Source: Miscanthus floridulus
Taxonomy: Eukaryota; Streptophyta; Magnoliopsida; Poales; Poaceae
Length of the DNA stretch: 64,000 nucleotides
Assembly: GCF_019320115.1 (NCBI RefSeq)
Contig: NC_089589.1
Span: 23,007,273 to 23,071,272 of the forward strand
Reading direction: 5' to 3'
A program made the translations under genes and the position numbers. This document shows, piece after piece, positions 1-10,800 of this stretch. The first letter of the stretch is position 1. The number at the start of each line of letters is the position of its first letter. The notes under the pieces are model-generated. The model was given only the letters and a program-made list of their open reading frames with translations. It made no database searches and was not told the DNA's origin.

Positions 1-227
1 TCAATAGCTAGTAACACCGTATGATCTTGTGATGGATCTTTTGAAGACAATAAATCATTCCAGTGTTTACAAAAAATTTGACGGACTTTTCCGGTGGTTA
101 TTGCAGATGGGCTATGTATATGAACTTGCCTTTCACTTGCTTGTGTGTGTCTTAGTACCCTTTAGTTTGAACATCTTTGAGACGGTGATCATCCATTCTT
201 GGTGTGGAGTGGTGGCGTATCTGTGTG

Positions 228-418
228 CAGGGGCGGATCCAAAATCAGCCCGGGGCGGGGGGGGGGGGGGGGGGGCTAAATAACAGGAAAAGGCTTTGAG
301 TTGGGCTTTCATAGGGATTTTGGGCTGAATTGAGAGCGAGTTGGGCCGATATCCTCCTTGTATTTGTTGCCCATGGGGGGGCTACAGCCCACCGAGCCCC
401 ACCCTGAACCCGCCCTTG
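228..418. mobile_element. hAT-like MITE with 8-bp target duplication
   Basis: A 191-bp non-coding element begins CAGGGGCGGATCC and ends GAACCCGCCCTTG, which are imperfect terminal inverted repeats. It is flanked by the identical 8-mer TCTGTGTG at 220-227 and 419-426. Eight-bp duplications and CAGNGGCGG termini are typical of non-autonomous hAT elements. It contains a long G run at about 255-275, so the short reading frames here are spurious. A relative with the same terminal motif lies at 33654-33823. Confidence 0.8.
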
Positions 419-426
419 TCTGTGTG

Positions 427-1560
427 CAAAGGACAAGGAGACCCCCCTAGTTTGGAGAAGATCCATAGTGTATACAGGGTCAAGGAACTAGAAGAGCCAG
501 GTGGCGGTGGTGAAACTTCATAATTCAAGGGATAGCCTTAGGTTAGCTAGGAGCTTTCTATCGCAAGTAAAACACCATGACAGGGAGAGTATTTGTGTTT
601 GATTCATGTTTAAGACCTGGCTCAGCTAGCCAACTAAGCCTAGGTTACATTGGTTAGCTTAGCATGCACAAGAAATGGTGTGACTGGATTTCTAGTTTGC
701 CTTGTATATAATCACCCATCTTTGTGCTAGTAAGTTACCTCTTTGAGACATTCTATCGAACAGGTGGTCAGCCACATGCCAAACCATCTCTATTGCCAGC
801 ATGCTCCTCTACCCGCTCACAGGCGGGCACCTACGCCATTCCCACACTCAGGCCAAAGTAGGAAGAAGCAGTTGAGCACGAGGACGGAGTATTGCGGGTG
901 CAATGGTGGTGATGTAATCGTAGGTAGGGGCCGAGGTACCTTGTGCAGAGCTAGCACGAGTGCCGAGCCAACTGGTGCTATCGACCGCCTCCGACCATGA
1001 TGTCCTCAAGTTTTAAGGCCAATGCTTCTGACCATGATGTTGAGGTCGCCCTCCTCTATGGAGGGTTCCAATGTGGTGCTCGGCCTGGGTTCTTGGCGCT
1101 CCTCTCCTCTTTGGCAGGTGCTCAGTCCTTGTCATGCTCTCCGGATGGTGCTCAACGGCGGGGTACCAAGCGGGGACTAAGGGACTAGAGGTGAGGTGGC
1201 AGGGACCGATGGCCTTGAGGTGAGACATGTGCTAGTCAAATCGGGCTTCATGGAAATGTCTATAGAGGTCGTTTCCAGTAAAACAGGCTTAGGGGTGTTG
1301 GGTGCATTGTTGGACCCAATCTATATGCCCTTCCTAGGCAACCAAATAGGCCCGGCCTGCATTGCTGGAGCCTAGCAGGTGGTAGGATTGAATTTAGGTT
1401 TAGACTAGTTCATAGAATTGGCTCTAGGTTGCAAAACTATTTGTGGGAATGGTTAGTTAGAGCAAACTAGAAAAACCATAAATGCACATCATGCTAAAGT
1501 GGCTTGGTTTTTCTTGTGTCAATTTAAATTAAGCTGTAGGATTTAAGTTTAAAATTAGAC
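427..1560. other. Intergenic, no gene recognised
   Basis: Only short, unconvincing reading frames are present (85 aa or less). No conserved domain, splice pattern or RNA gene was recognised. Confidence 0.5.
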
Positions 1561-1590
1561 ACCCAATTCACCCCCTGTTAGGTGTTCTCG

Positions 1591-1706
1591 AGACCTTAAT
1601 GGAGGGAGTATTACCAAATCTAATTTTGACATGCAAACAAGCCTCTAGAGACCTTAATGGAGGGAGTATTACCAAATCTAATTTTGACATGCAAACAAGC
1701 ATGGAT
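1591..1706. repeat. 58-bp tandem repeat, two copies
   Basis: The phrase beginning AGACCTTAATGGAGGGAG recurs at 1591 and 1649 with nearly identical sequence through CATGCAAACAAGC. It is a recent local duplication in non-coding DNA. Confidence 0.85.
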
Positions 1707-1770
1707 ATTGATGGTCGAAGCCTCCTGTGTTCAATATGGTGTCTTAGCTTGCCCAAAAGTCTCGTATATA

Positions 1771-2012
1771 TACTCCCTCCCTCCTAAATCAGACCATTCT
1801 AAGTTTGACAAAATTTACATAAAAGAATAAAAGTACTTACAATACTAGGTTAACAACATTAGATAAGTTACGAAATCTAGATTCATATGTAATTCGCCTC
1901 TTTCATATTGTACTGTTTATGTTAATACTCTTCACTATAAACTTAGTTAAATTAGGATAGTTTGACTAATTAGGACAACCTTAGATCCATATATTTCCGG
2001 ACAAAAAAAGTA
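1771..2012. mobile_element. Stowaway-like MITE (degenerate)
   Basis: A TA followed by ACTCCCTCCCTCCTAAATC opens an AT-rich 240-bp element with internal CTAAGTTTGAC and ATAGTTTGACTAAT motifs, as in Tc1/mariner Stowaway-type elements of grasses. The right end is degraded (TTTCCGGAC). A better-preserved relative is at 3324-3558. Confidence 0.6.
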
Positions 2013-3180
2013 TGGTATTAGTGATGTATACATTTTTATAAACTGTTTTTGTCTTTGTGAATGATAATACAAACACACGGATCTTTCAAAAACACACACA
2101 ACCACAAGGAAGAGGAGAATGTTGATATATAGGGATTTTTGTTAACACAAGGCTGATTTGTGCTTAGCACACTTGATTCATCGATTTTGTCCGCTGGATA
2201 CCATGATTTTGTGTTTTATGTCTCCAACACAGCGATGAATAAAATGACTATGATCTCTCCTTTGCCGCTGAGCAGTAATACATCAGCAAGAACTCTCGAT
2301 TCCAATCGAGGGTGAAATGGTTTGCTACTGCCAGTGGTGGTGCCACCGCCCGGTGACCCCGAGGGGCCGACAGGTGCCCATTGGCGAAGTGCAATGGGAT
2401 TTTTTTGTTTGTAACAAAGAGAGACTCCTATAAGTTTCTAGCTCCACCGCTGGCTACTGCAATTTGTCCACCATTGAGCCACCGGGATTCACAAGAAGCT
2501 ACTGAATCAACGCCACTGGTGGCCCTAATTTGAAGGGCATGCATGGAGAAGAACATGGATGCGGGCATGTGGACCTTTCGTGCTTGGCACCCCAGTATAG
2601 TACACTGCGTGAGCATGTGGCGCTGGCCCACATGAGCATTAACGTCTAGAGCTGGCGGGGCAGGATGCAGGACGGGGGCGATGGCGCTTACCATGCGTAG
2701 CCCAACAGAAGGGAGGCAGTTGACACATGCACGTGCTTGTAGCAGCGGCGCAGGGTGCGGGAGGGGAAGGTGGCCCATGGCATCCACACAACAGTTACCG
2801 TGACACGCCTCTCCCAAGAGGTCTCGCTGCCCAAGGAGTTTCGTTCTGGTGGAGGAAACGAGTGCTGCACAGTGGAGGTTTGGCGATAACAACATGGTCC
2901 AATGTGGAAATGAGTCGAAGGGAAGAGAGTGTCAAGGGCAGAATGGTCCTTTGACTGGGCATGGCGTGTCATGGAAAAAAAATAATGTTTTTGTAACGTG
3001 TTTATGACTAATTCAATGAGTACAGTGCGTTGTGCACAAATCCACTCTTTTTTTAGTGTCCTGTGGACAAAAATCCCTTATTATATTGTCAACAGATGAA
3101 GCACATGATTCAAGCAAACAAGAACCGAATATAGAAGGGGACAACATACAATTTTTGTATAACTATCAACAGATGAATAA
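2013..3180. other. Intergenic, no gene recognised
   Basis: A 155-residue minus-strand frame at 2428-2895 has no recognisable domain and lies in moderately GC-rich DNA. It is not supported as a gene. The right part (about 3092-3182) is related to 3689-3760. Confidence 0.5.
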
Positions 3181-3190
3181 GTATAAGCTA

Positions 3191-3692
3191 AGGGGTGTTG
3201 GGTGCATTGCTAGAGCTAGTCTGCAGGCCCTTCCGAGGCAACCATAGGACCACCTGCATTGCTATAGCTGGACAAGTACCAAACAAGGCAGCCAAACAGA
3301 CAGAGGGTACCCGGATGGATATATACTCCCTGCCTCCTAAATCCGATGATTCTAAGTTTGACTAAATTTATAGAGAAGAACACTAACATTTACAATACCA
3401 AGTTAACATCATTAGGTAAATTACAAAATGCAGTTTCATAATCCGCCTCTTTGACACTGTAGATGTTAATACTCTTTACTATAAACTTTGTTAAATTAGG
3501 ATAGTTTGACTAATCAGGATAACCTTAGGTCAATTAATATTTCAGGATGGAGAGAGTATGCTACTCCATTAAAGATGCATACATTTTAAAAATTGTTTTT
3601 TTTCTTTGTGAATCACAATACAAACACACTAGGAAACTTCGAAGAACACACACACATACACAAGGTAGAGGAGAAGATTTATATATATCAAC
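3191..3692. repeat. Diverged second copy of the 1.29-2.14 kb segment
   Basis: Segments starting AGGGGTGTTGGGTGCATTG at 1291 and 3191 run in parallel through a Stowaway-like MITE and then a shared stretch (TCTTTGTGAAT, AATACAAACACAC, GAGGAGAA) ending near 2140 and 3692. The copies differ by many substitutions and indels, so this is an old local duplication that carried the MITE with it. Confidence 0.6.
3324..3558. mobile_element. Stowaway-like MITE
   Basis: Termini ACTCCCTGCCTCCT and (reverse) ACTCTCTCCATCCTG form inverted repeats flanked by TA dinucleotides. The element is 235 bp, AT-rich and non-coding. It is paralogous to 1771-2012. Confidence 0.65.
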
Positions 3693-3984
3693 AGATAAAT
3701 CAAGGAAACCTGAAGGGAACAAAGATGGGGACAACTTACAATTTTTGTATAACTGCGAACCACGACGAGGGGTATCATCGCCGAACAAATATGGAAAAAT
3801 TAAGGTTGGGTTTCAATCACAACGGATGGGCACAATCAATGCAACTCTGCAAATACGAATGGCATATTCATCAGTAGTTGGTTCAATGCGACCTCTAGGG
3901 AGGGTCATTCTATTTCATTATTTGAAATAAAAGAAAAGAAACAGATCGAGGAGAAGTGCTGAATTAATGTTGGGTGCTTACAGT

Positions 3985-4185
3985 TACAGAGCAAGACGAT
4001 CGACGAGTTCGCTCGCTGGCAGCTGCCTCTGATCAGAGCTGAGGTGCGCCCGGAGAAGAGAGCCGATGGATTGATGTGCACGCAGCAGTGATGTGTGTGA
4101 CATGAATGAATGAAAGCGATATTGTGGGTGTACTACCAGACGCGAAGAAGCAGCTATCGGAGGCCTGTCTGCTATATACACACAG
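3985..4185 (-). promoter_or_regulatory. Possible promoter and spliced leader
   Basis: On the minus strand a TATATAG box near 4175 is followed by about 170 bp of leader-like sequence and a GTAAGC donor-like site near 3990. No coding exon was recognised downstream, so this could be an orphan promoter or chance. Confidence 0.25.
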
Positions 4186-4612
4186 ACACAGCCTACGACG
4201 GAGGGGAGAGGCCGCTTGTATTGTATCGTATCTAGCTGGAAGCAACCAAGGAATACATTTTCCGATGGGTCAGGAGAGCCGGGATGGCGCTAGCTGCGCC
4301 CAGGAAGGAATGTATCCTGAGTGCTTTTGCTTTAGGCCGCGCCGTTAGAAGTTCGTGGAAGCATGTTGCTTTAAGGCCGCGCAGGGATGCATCCTGATCT
4401 CATCTGTGGGCTTTTGCTTTTGGCCACTGGAAACGGCAAAGCATATGTTGCAGCGACAAGCAAGGAATATATACAAGCTGGTCATGTCATCTGCTTTTCC
4501 TATACCCGTACGGTACGACGAGCGTACGTGTTTCCATTCCCATCATGTTCCTGTGCAGTGCAGACTGTATAGCGCAGACACACTGCTACCTGTACGTTTG
4601 CTTTTTCTGTAT

Positions 4613-4830
4613 GGTGTAGGAGTACAACTAACTGAAGATGCCCTGAGAAACACAACAAGTACGCATAGCCGTTAGGAAAAAAAAAGGAAAGGATGGCCAA
4701 GTATAAGATTCCCTTGATGAGGCTGATAGGGCCGTTGCACAAATTAAACAAAGGTAAGCAAAGCCAGAGTAGCCAGTTGCTAGCTGGTGGGAGGAATTCG
4801 AAGGCGTGCATCTGTTCACAACCAAAATTG
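4613..4830 (-). pseudogene. Relic of glyoxal-oxidase 3' flank (third unit)
   Basis: The stretches GTAGGAGTACAACTAACT, GATAGGGCCGTTGCACAAAT and GAAGGCGTGCATCT occur here in the same order as in the 3' flanks of the two glyoxal-oxidase pseudogenes (49770-49920 and 63197-63345). No oxidase coding sequence remains beside it. It marks the edge of an additional, eroded [NLR + oxidase] unit upstream of NLR1. Confidence 0.6.
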
Positions 4831-4979
4831 TCCATTTTTGTGAAGTTGTCAAAATGTGCAATGGACGTCACCATTGCTTTCCTCTTGTCGAGATGGTCAA
4901 AAGAAACTTATATGGAACGTCCAATACGGAGTCCTTGATAAGACTGTAGTGTCTGAGTCCTCGGGAAGATACTCTCTAC

Positions 4980-5135
4980 TGCCGAAAGTTCCGACACATG
5001 TCGGAAGTGCCGGCAGCCATCAGAAATTCCGAGAAACCTGAAAAAGCCTGCTCGGGTGTCCGGGGTCATCCCCACGTTGGGAATTCCGACAGGCATCGGA
5101 AGTTCCGACATTCGGAAGTTTCGACAGGCGTCAAA
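4980..5135. repeat. Degenerate TTCCGAC/GTCGGAA repeats
   Basis: Short direct and inverted copies of GGAAGTTCCGACA alternate over about 150 bp. Such clusters occur in retrotransposon LTRs or transposon subterminal regions, but no element boundary was found. Confidence 0.4.
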
Positions 5136-5159
5136 ACTTTGAACTAACCTAATAAAAGA

Positions 5160-5900
5160 CCCTCTTTGGATATGGCCTTTTGGATTATAATCCAAACTCT
5201 TCCAGACTCATGGGAAACTTGGAAAAAACATGTTGGAAGGTTTTCCACTGGGATAAGACCTCCCCTCTCTCTATATATTAGAGGATCATGGCCGATTGAG
5301 TACATCCAACAACCAATCGATCTTTTTTACATCTATTACTCCTTTCACCCTAATCTCTTCCAACCCATGCTGCTATTCATCGCTTGATCCGACGACCAAT
5401 GGCGCCCAAGCCTCGTCGGCTGACCTAGGGCAACCTGGCGATGTCCTTACCCTAACGAGGTCCCTCCCGGGCGAGAGCTTCAACTCGTTCCTTTGCTAAT
5501 TTGCCTAGAAACTTGTCGTTCTTCGTCACGCAAGTTTGATTGTCTATCCTTTGGTGGTTTGCTCATAAACTTCACTGTTCTTCGCCATAAAAGAGTGTTG
5601 GTTATCCTTTGCTGGTTTGCTTGTATACTCGCCGCTCCTCACAATGTAAGTATGATCCTCACTGCATTCTTTGGTCCGTGGCAACCCGGACGATCTAGCC
5701 CTAGCTAGTGTGTGATCTGTTTTAGCGTCCATAGCATCTTTTACCTTTCGGATGTGTGATGTGTCACATCTGATCGTGTTGCATGTTTTCCTTTGACCGA
5801 CAAGGTAAATTTTTTATTTTTATCCATTTGTTATCAAAATTATTTTTCATGTTTTCATTCGAGTTTGACGTAAGCCCTAGCACAGAACGCCATTTTTTTG
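5160..5900. other. Promoter-like stretch, identity unresolved
   Basis: CTCTCTCTATATATTAGAGG near 5270 resembles a TATA region and is followed by a leader-like stretch. No long frame follows. It could be part of an LTR remnant, but no inverted ends, primer-binding site or polyprotein was found. Confidence 0.25.
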
Positions 5901-5942
5901 CCTTCTAAGATTAATTTTTTTGCTATTTTTTAATCCAGATTT

Positions 5943-6154
5943 GCATTTTTTGGAAAAACGGATTTGTAGGGACGCATCTATATCCAGTCGCCCCTAAAAA
6001 TGACCAGTCGCCCCTACAAAACGATTTCTAGAGGCAGCTGGCGAACTGCCTCTACAAATCGGCGGTTTGTAGAGTCAAGGCCGTAGGGGTGGCTGGCCAA
6101 ACTGCTGCTACAAATAGTGTGGAGCTGCCCCTACAAAGTCTTTCTTTAGTAGTG
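5943..6154. mobile_element. CACTA transposon terminus, truncated remnant
   Basis: The right edge reads ...CTTTAGTAGTG, the reverse of CACTACTAAAG, a CACTA-type terminal repeat. Inside are repeated TTTGTAGGGGC / GCCCCTACAAA motifs in both orientations, as expected for subterminal repeats. No matching left terminus was found, so this is an end fragment of a family different from the large element at 33.9-47.8 kb. Confidence 0.55.
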
Positions 6155-7350
6155 CATCTAGCTCTGGCGAGAGTGTTGCCTGGACTAATTACCATGATTA
6201 GTTCATTCACTTTTTTTTGGATGATGGATTAGTTGATTCACTAGTTCCTATTTTTTCTCTTTAATATAACCCTTCAGGTGGACGCCCTATTATCGACCTC
6301 CGTGTGAAATGAGTTATAAACATATCAACAAAATAGAAGTATTTCCTCAATCCTGTATAAACAATATATAAGCGATTTTGTTTTTTTTTCTCATATAAGC
6401 ATTCTAAGTTCGGGCTTCCAACGAAATGTAGTTCCTTTCGCCTTGCCACACGTTAGGCAAAAACTCTTCAACTTTCTAGGCAGATCCAAGGCAAAAACTT
6501 TTTAGTAGGCAAACAGTACTCCCCATAATTCGGCATTATTCTGTGAACACAAGGTTAATATGTGCCTTTGTGGTTTGGATTTGTAATGAGTGATTGTCAA
6601 CGTGATTCGCGTCTTGGCTTAAGTTGGGTTGTGCAACATGTGTCTTCGCTTGTGGTGCGCAGGTGTGGAGCTCGGAGGTGGTGGTCGACGGCGAGGTGAA
6701 GGTCAAATAGGGACGTGCTGTGCCAATGGACTAGAAGCGGTGAAGGACGGACGTGAGGCTTGGACTAAGGGACCAGGAGGCCGGGTGACCAGCCGCGGTG
6801 GCTGACATCTAGGGATATCGAAAGAGTGTACATGAAGGAGTGACACTTCCTTCGGTGCTTGCTCTCTGTCTGTCTCAGATTGGTACGTGCAACCCAGTGC
6901 CGTGCGGTAGCTGTTTCCCTCCGTTCGTGCGGTTTTTCTCTCGGTCCTGATCGTGCGGTGCACCGCTCGGCAGTGTCTGGTGCCCTTCGGTGGTGTCCGG
7001 TGCCTGTCAAAAGTGCCGGCCCAATTTCCAATCTGGCAGGTTCGAATTTCCAGCCCTGTTTTTTTTTGTTTCATCCGTGGTTTGCGCGTTTGTGCTCGGA
7101 TTTAAGTTCCATCTTTTACGTTGGTTTTCCATCGATTCAAGGAACTTATCTAAGTATTCTCGTCACCTGTTGGCATGGATATTTTAGATTTGGAAACTTC
7201 TTTTGGTTTGCTTGTTTGGCGGTGATTTGGGGACAGTGGCCAAATATTTTGAGAGAAATTTTACGGCTCTCATTCACCCCTCTCTAGTCACCGTTTTCGG
7301 TCCTTTATATTGCTACTAATTTAAATATCTGAAAAAAAGGAGCCTCGTTA
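6155..7350. other. 3'-side spacer of NLR1
   Basis: No gene was recognised. The part at about 6860-6965 (TGCTTGCTCTCTGTCT, GTGCCGTGCGGTAGCTG) matches 52930-53110, which lies at the equivalent place downstream of NLR2, so the unit's homology extends here. The two copies are then separated by different insertions before the shared 3' sequence at 7360 and 53112. Confidence 0.55.
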
Positions 7351-7852
7351 GGAAGCTGCATTCTCATGGCACTGGCAGCATATATATGAACATTTAGTTG
7401 GCAACCTACGTACATTTTTAGGCTCACAATGAATCCGCAAGCCGGAATAAGCTGTATCATAACATTTGTTTTGTTTTGTAACATTAACATAATAACATGT
7501 ACAAGGCTCTGTATTCTCAGGTCACAGTAACACAGATTCGAATAAAAAAAACTAATTCACATCACATCGCATTCTAGTCACCATGAATTTATTTGCAGTG
7601 TCCAACATCTGACTGCCTCACGACGACCCGCAGCGTAGTAATCGGCTCCATTGCTTCTTCTTCGGCCGAAGCGATGATAGCTCCAGCCTCCAAGGCTGCT
7701 TTTTGTCCATGCGGCACTCCACCTGCAGGCGAGGTCTTTTATGCATTCTATAATCGATAGTGCTAGAGACGTATATGTAGTAATAATAATAGTCTTGGAG
7801 TAGCATGCATACTTTATTGTTACTCCCTCTGTTGTTCCACGATGAATTCCCT

Positions 7853-10800
7853 TCAAACTTGCTCCACTTTGTCCAATAACACCTCCTCTGTTTCATCCCC
7901 TGAAACGGACCGTCTAGTCAAGTAACCAGATATTCCAATAGCAAGAAAGGTGCTCAGTATATGCAACATATAAAGCAGCAGTGTTGTGTTAATTTACCTG
8001 AAGCGTCGGCAGAGGAGCTGATGTTTGTCTTGAAGCTGAAAGGATCTCTCGTGTACTTCACGTACCACTTCCTTCGAATGTTGTTGCCGTTATCATGTGC
8101 ATATGCGTTGACCTGCTTGATATGGCTAAACTTGTCGCACTCAGGGCTACATTTCCCTTTACCTATGGAAGCGAGCAGCGGGACGTCGCACTCTACATGC
8201 AAATCCCTTGGGTTTACGTCCTTCAAGTATCCAGGGAGTGTTTCCATGACGAAGTCCACCAGTGTGAGTCTATGAAGTGCAGGCAAACCCTCTAGCACCT
8301 TCAACTCTGGGCATCTTAAGATCACGAGGTTCTGCAAATTTGGCAGGTTACTGATCCTCTCTAGTCCATGACATCTACTCACCACAATTGTCAAACCAGA
8401 ACCAAAGTTCTCCACAGCGCTTGGGTGCTCATGGTGTGGTAGTAAGAACTCTGGCCCAACACGCTTGATGGCTGGGGCACTACTAATCTGTAGGAACTCC
8501 AAGCTGGGGAGCTGGAACAAGCTGTCAGGTAGCTCTGTGCAATAAGGCAAGTCTTGCATGAATAGAATCCTCAAGCATCCAAGGGACACAATTGCTGTCG
8601 ACGTCATCCACTTCGGAAGTCGTTGACTAAAGTACCCATCGATTTCAAGATGTTCTAAGCAAGGCGGAGGGCAGAGCTCATCAAACACCTTCTCGATGTG
8701 TTGCTGCTCTTCCTGTTTCACCAACCGGTGAGCACCTCCACTACTACTAGTGCACTGTAAGTACAGATAGCTGAGGCACACCTTTTCACCAAGCCTGGCT
8801 TTTATAGCAAATGAGGAAGAAGATACATTCTCCAGGCCATGTATACGAAGACGCATGAGCTGGTTAAGAGGTCCTAATTCTTCCAAACTACACCAATCAC
8901 CCTCCACATGGGCTGGAAACCCCCTCAATACCCTTAAATTAGTTAGGCCACTGAAACCCCTGGGTATATTGTTTATACCTGAGCCAATAAGGCTTAGATA
9001 CCTCAGCTGACGTAACTTTCCAATGCCCACAGGAAGCTTCGTCAGACTTCCACAGTTAGAAAGGTCAATGCACTGAAAGAATTGCATCATGTCTATTTTT
9101 TCTGGCAGCCTAGATGTGTTAGTGGCATCTAGGCACAAATACCTCAAGTGTTTGAGTTGGACCAAAGATTCAGACAATGCATCAAAATTTCCATCTTCTA
9201 TATGTAGGGTCCACAAACAAGGAAAAGATGACAGTGAATCACCTGGGTTGATCTTTGTTTCCCCAACTAATATAAGTGTTCGCAGTGATATATGTGCCTG
9301 TAGAGAACTCCACTCTAGCTCATTTGACTCTGATTCTTTGGATTTTAGTGATAACCGAATAACATTTTGTGGGTTAATGTTATTGGTATGGCCAGCCTCA
9401 GTTTTGTGAGCTATCAATGCTTCATCTCTAGTCAAATACTGAGCGAACGAGCGAACAACATCATGCATATTGCAAACTACCTGGTCTATGTACCGTTGAT
9501 CAGGCTCTAGAAGGTTCCTAGCTATTAACTGGTCATAGTACTCTTTTCCTAACACTTCCAAATCCTGTGAGTTTCCATGAACAAATCCTTCACTAATCCA
9601 CATGGCAACAATACGGTCATACCAGAACACCATGTTCTTTGGGAGGAGGGCGTACTGCAGAAAGCAAGACTTCAACTCAGGGTTCAGATCTTGATAGCTC
9701 AGGTATACTGCATAGTTTAGCTCTTCGGGCATTTGAGATACTGACCATGTAGAATCATTAAGGACCTTTGTCCAATCGCTTCGCCTTGTCCTTTTCTGGC
9801 GGAGGAGGCCTCCTATTACTTTCACTGCGAGAGGCAAACCATCACATTGTGCTATAATCGACATTCCAATGTCCTTCAGTGTATCAACCTTTTGTTCATC
9901 ATTATTTTCATTTCCGACCACCTGCAAGCAGCTAATTAAGCCAGTTAATTATGTGGAATATGGAGATATATATATACATTTCGTCCTAATCGGAGGCAAA
10001 ATCGAGTGCTCGTAAATGATTCTGTGTGCAGAGGCAAAATCACATACGACATTCTAAGCATATGTAGCACTTATAGCACTACGGTGCAACTAGGAGACGT
10101 CTGTGCACAAAAGTAGTTCTCTCAGCAATCACTCTATAATTACCAGCTCTTTATTTTATAGTCACTGTATTATGTACCATAGTCACTCCAGTATTTATTG
10201 TAGCTTTTAATAATTATAATTTTATTTTACTAAAATGGAATGAACTGTCCTCTAAGCCCTGCACTGTGACACTAAAGATATTGAATTTTCTATATCAAAA
10301 ATTTTTGCAGTAATATTATTTTGTATAAATATAGAATAATTAAAATTAAATTACTAGCATTGATATGATATAATATTTTTTTTATCAAAATTTATAAACT
10401 TATTTAAATTAAAGGGTGTACCCAGTGCAGAGATAAATGTAATTAACAAAAAATTGTTAGTATAATTATTTATTTGTGGTTTGTTAAGGAAGATTTTTAG
10501 CTCTTGATTAATTATTAAATAAAGAGTAAATTTCACTAGTGGTCCTCGAGCTTGTCCTAAGTTCTCATCCAGGTTCTAGTACTTTTAAATTGCACACTCA
10601 ACTCCCTAAATTTGTCATGAGTTCTAATCCCGGTCCTAGTATATGCAAATTACACATTTAGCTCTCTAAACTTGTTCTGAATTCTCGTCTCGGTCTTGGT
10701 ACTTGCAAATTTCACACTCAAGGTTCCTAAAATTGTATTATTATACCATTATGGTCCATTCACCCTATAACATTGTCCCCACCTCAGTCACACCACACAT

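Noticed and set aside
2428..2895. 155-codon minus-strand frame as a gene
   Set aside because: No recognisable domain or splice context, and composition typical of random open frames in moderately GC-rich DNA.
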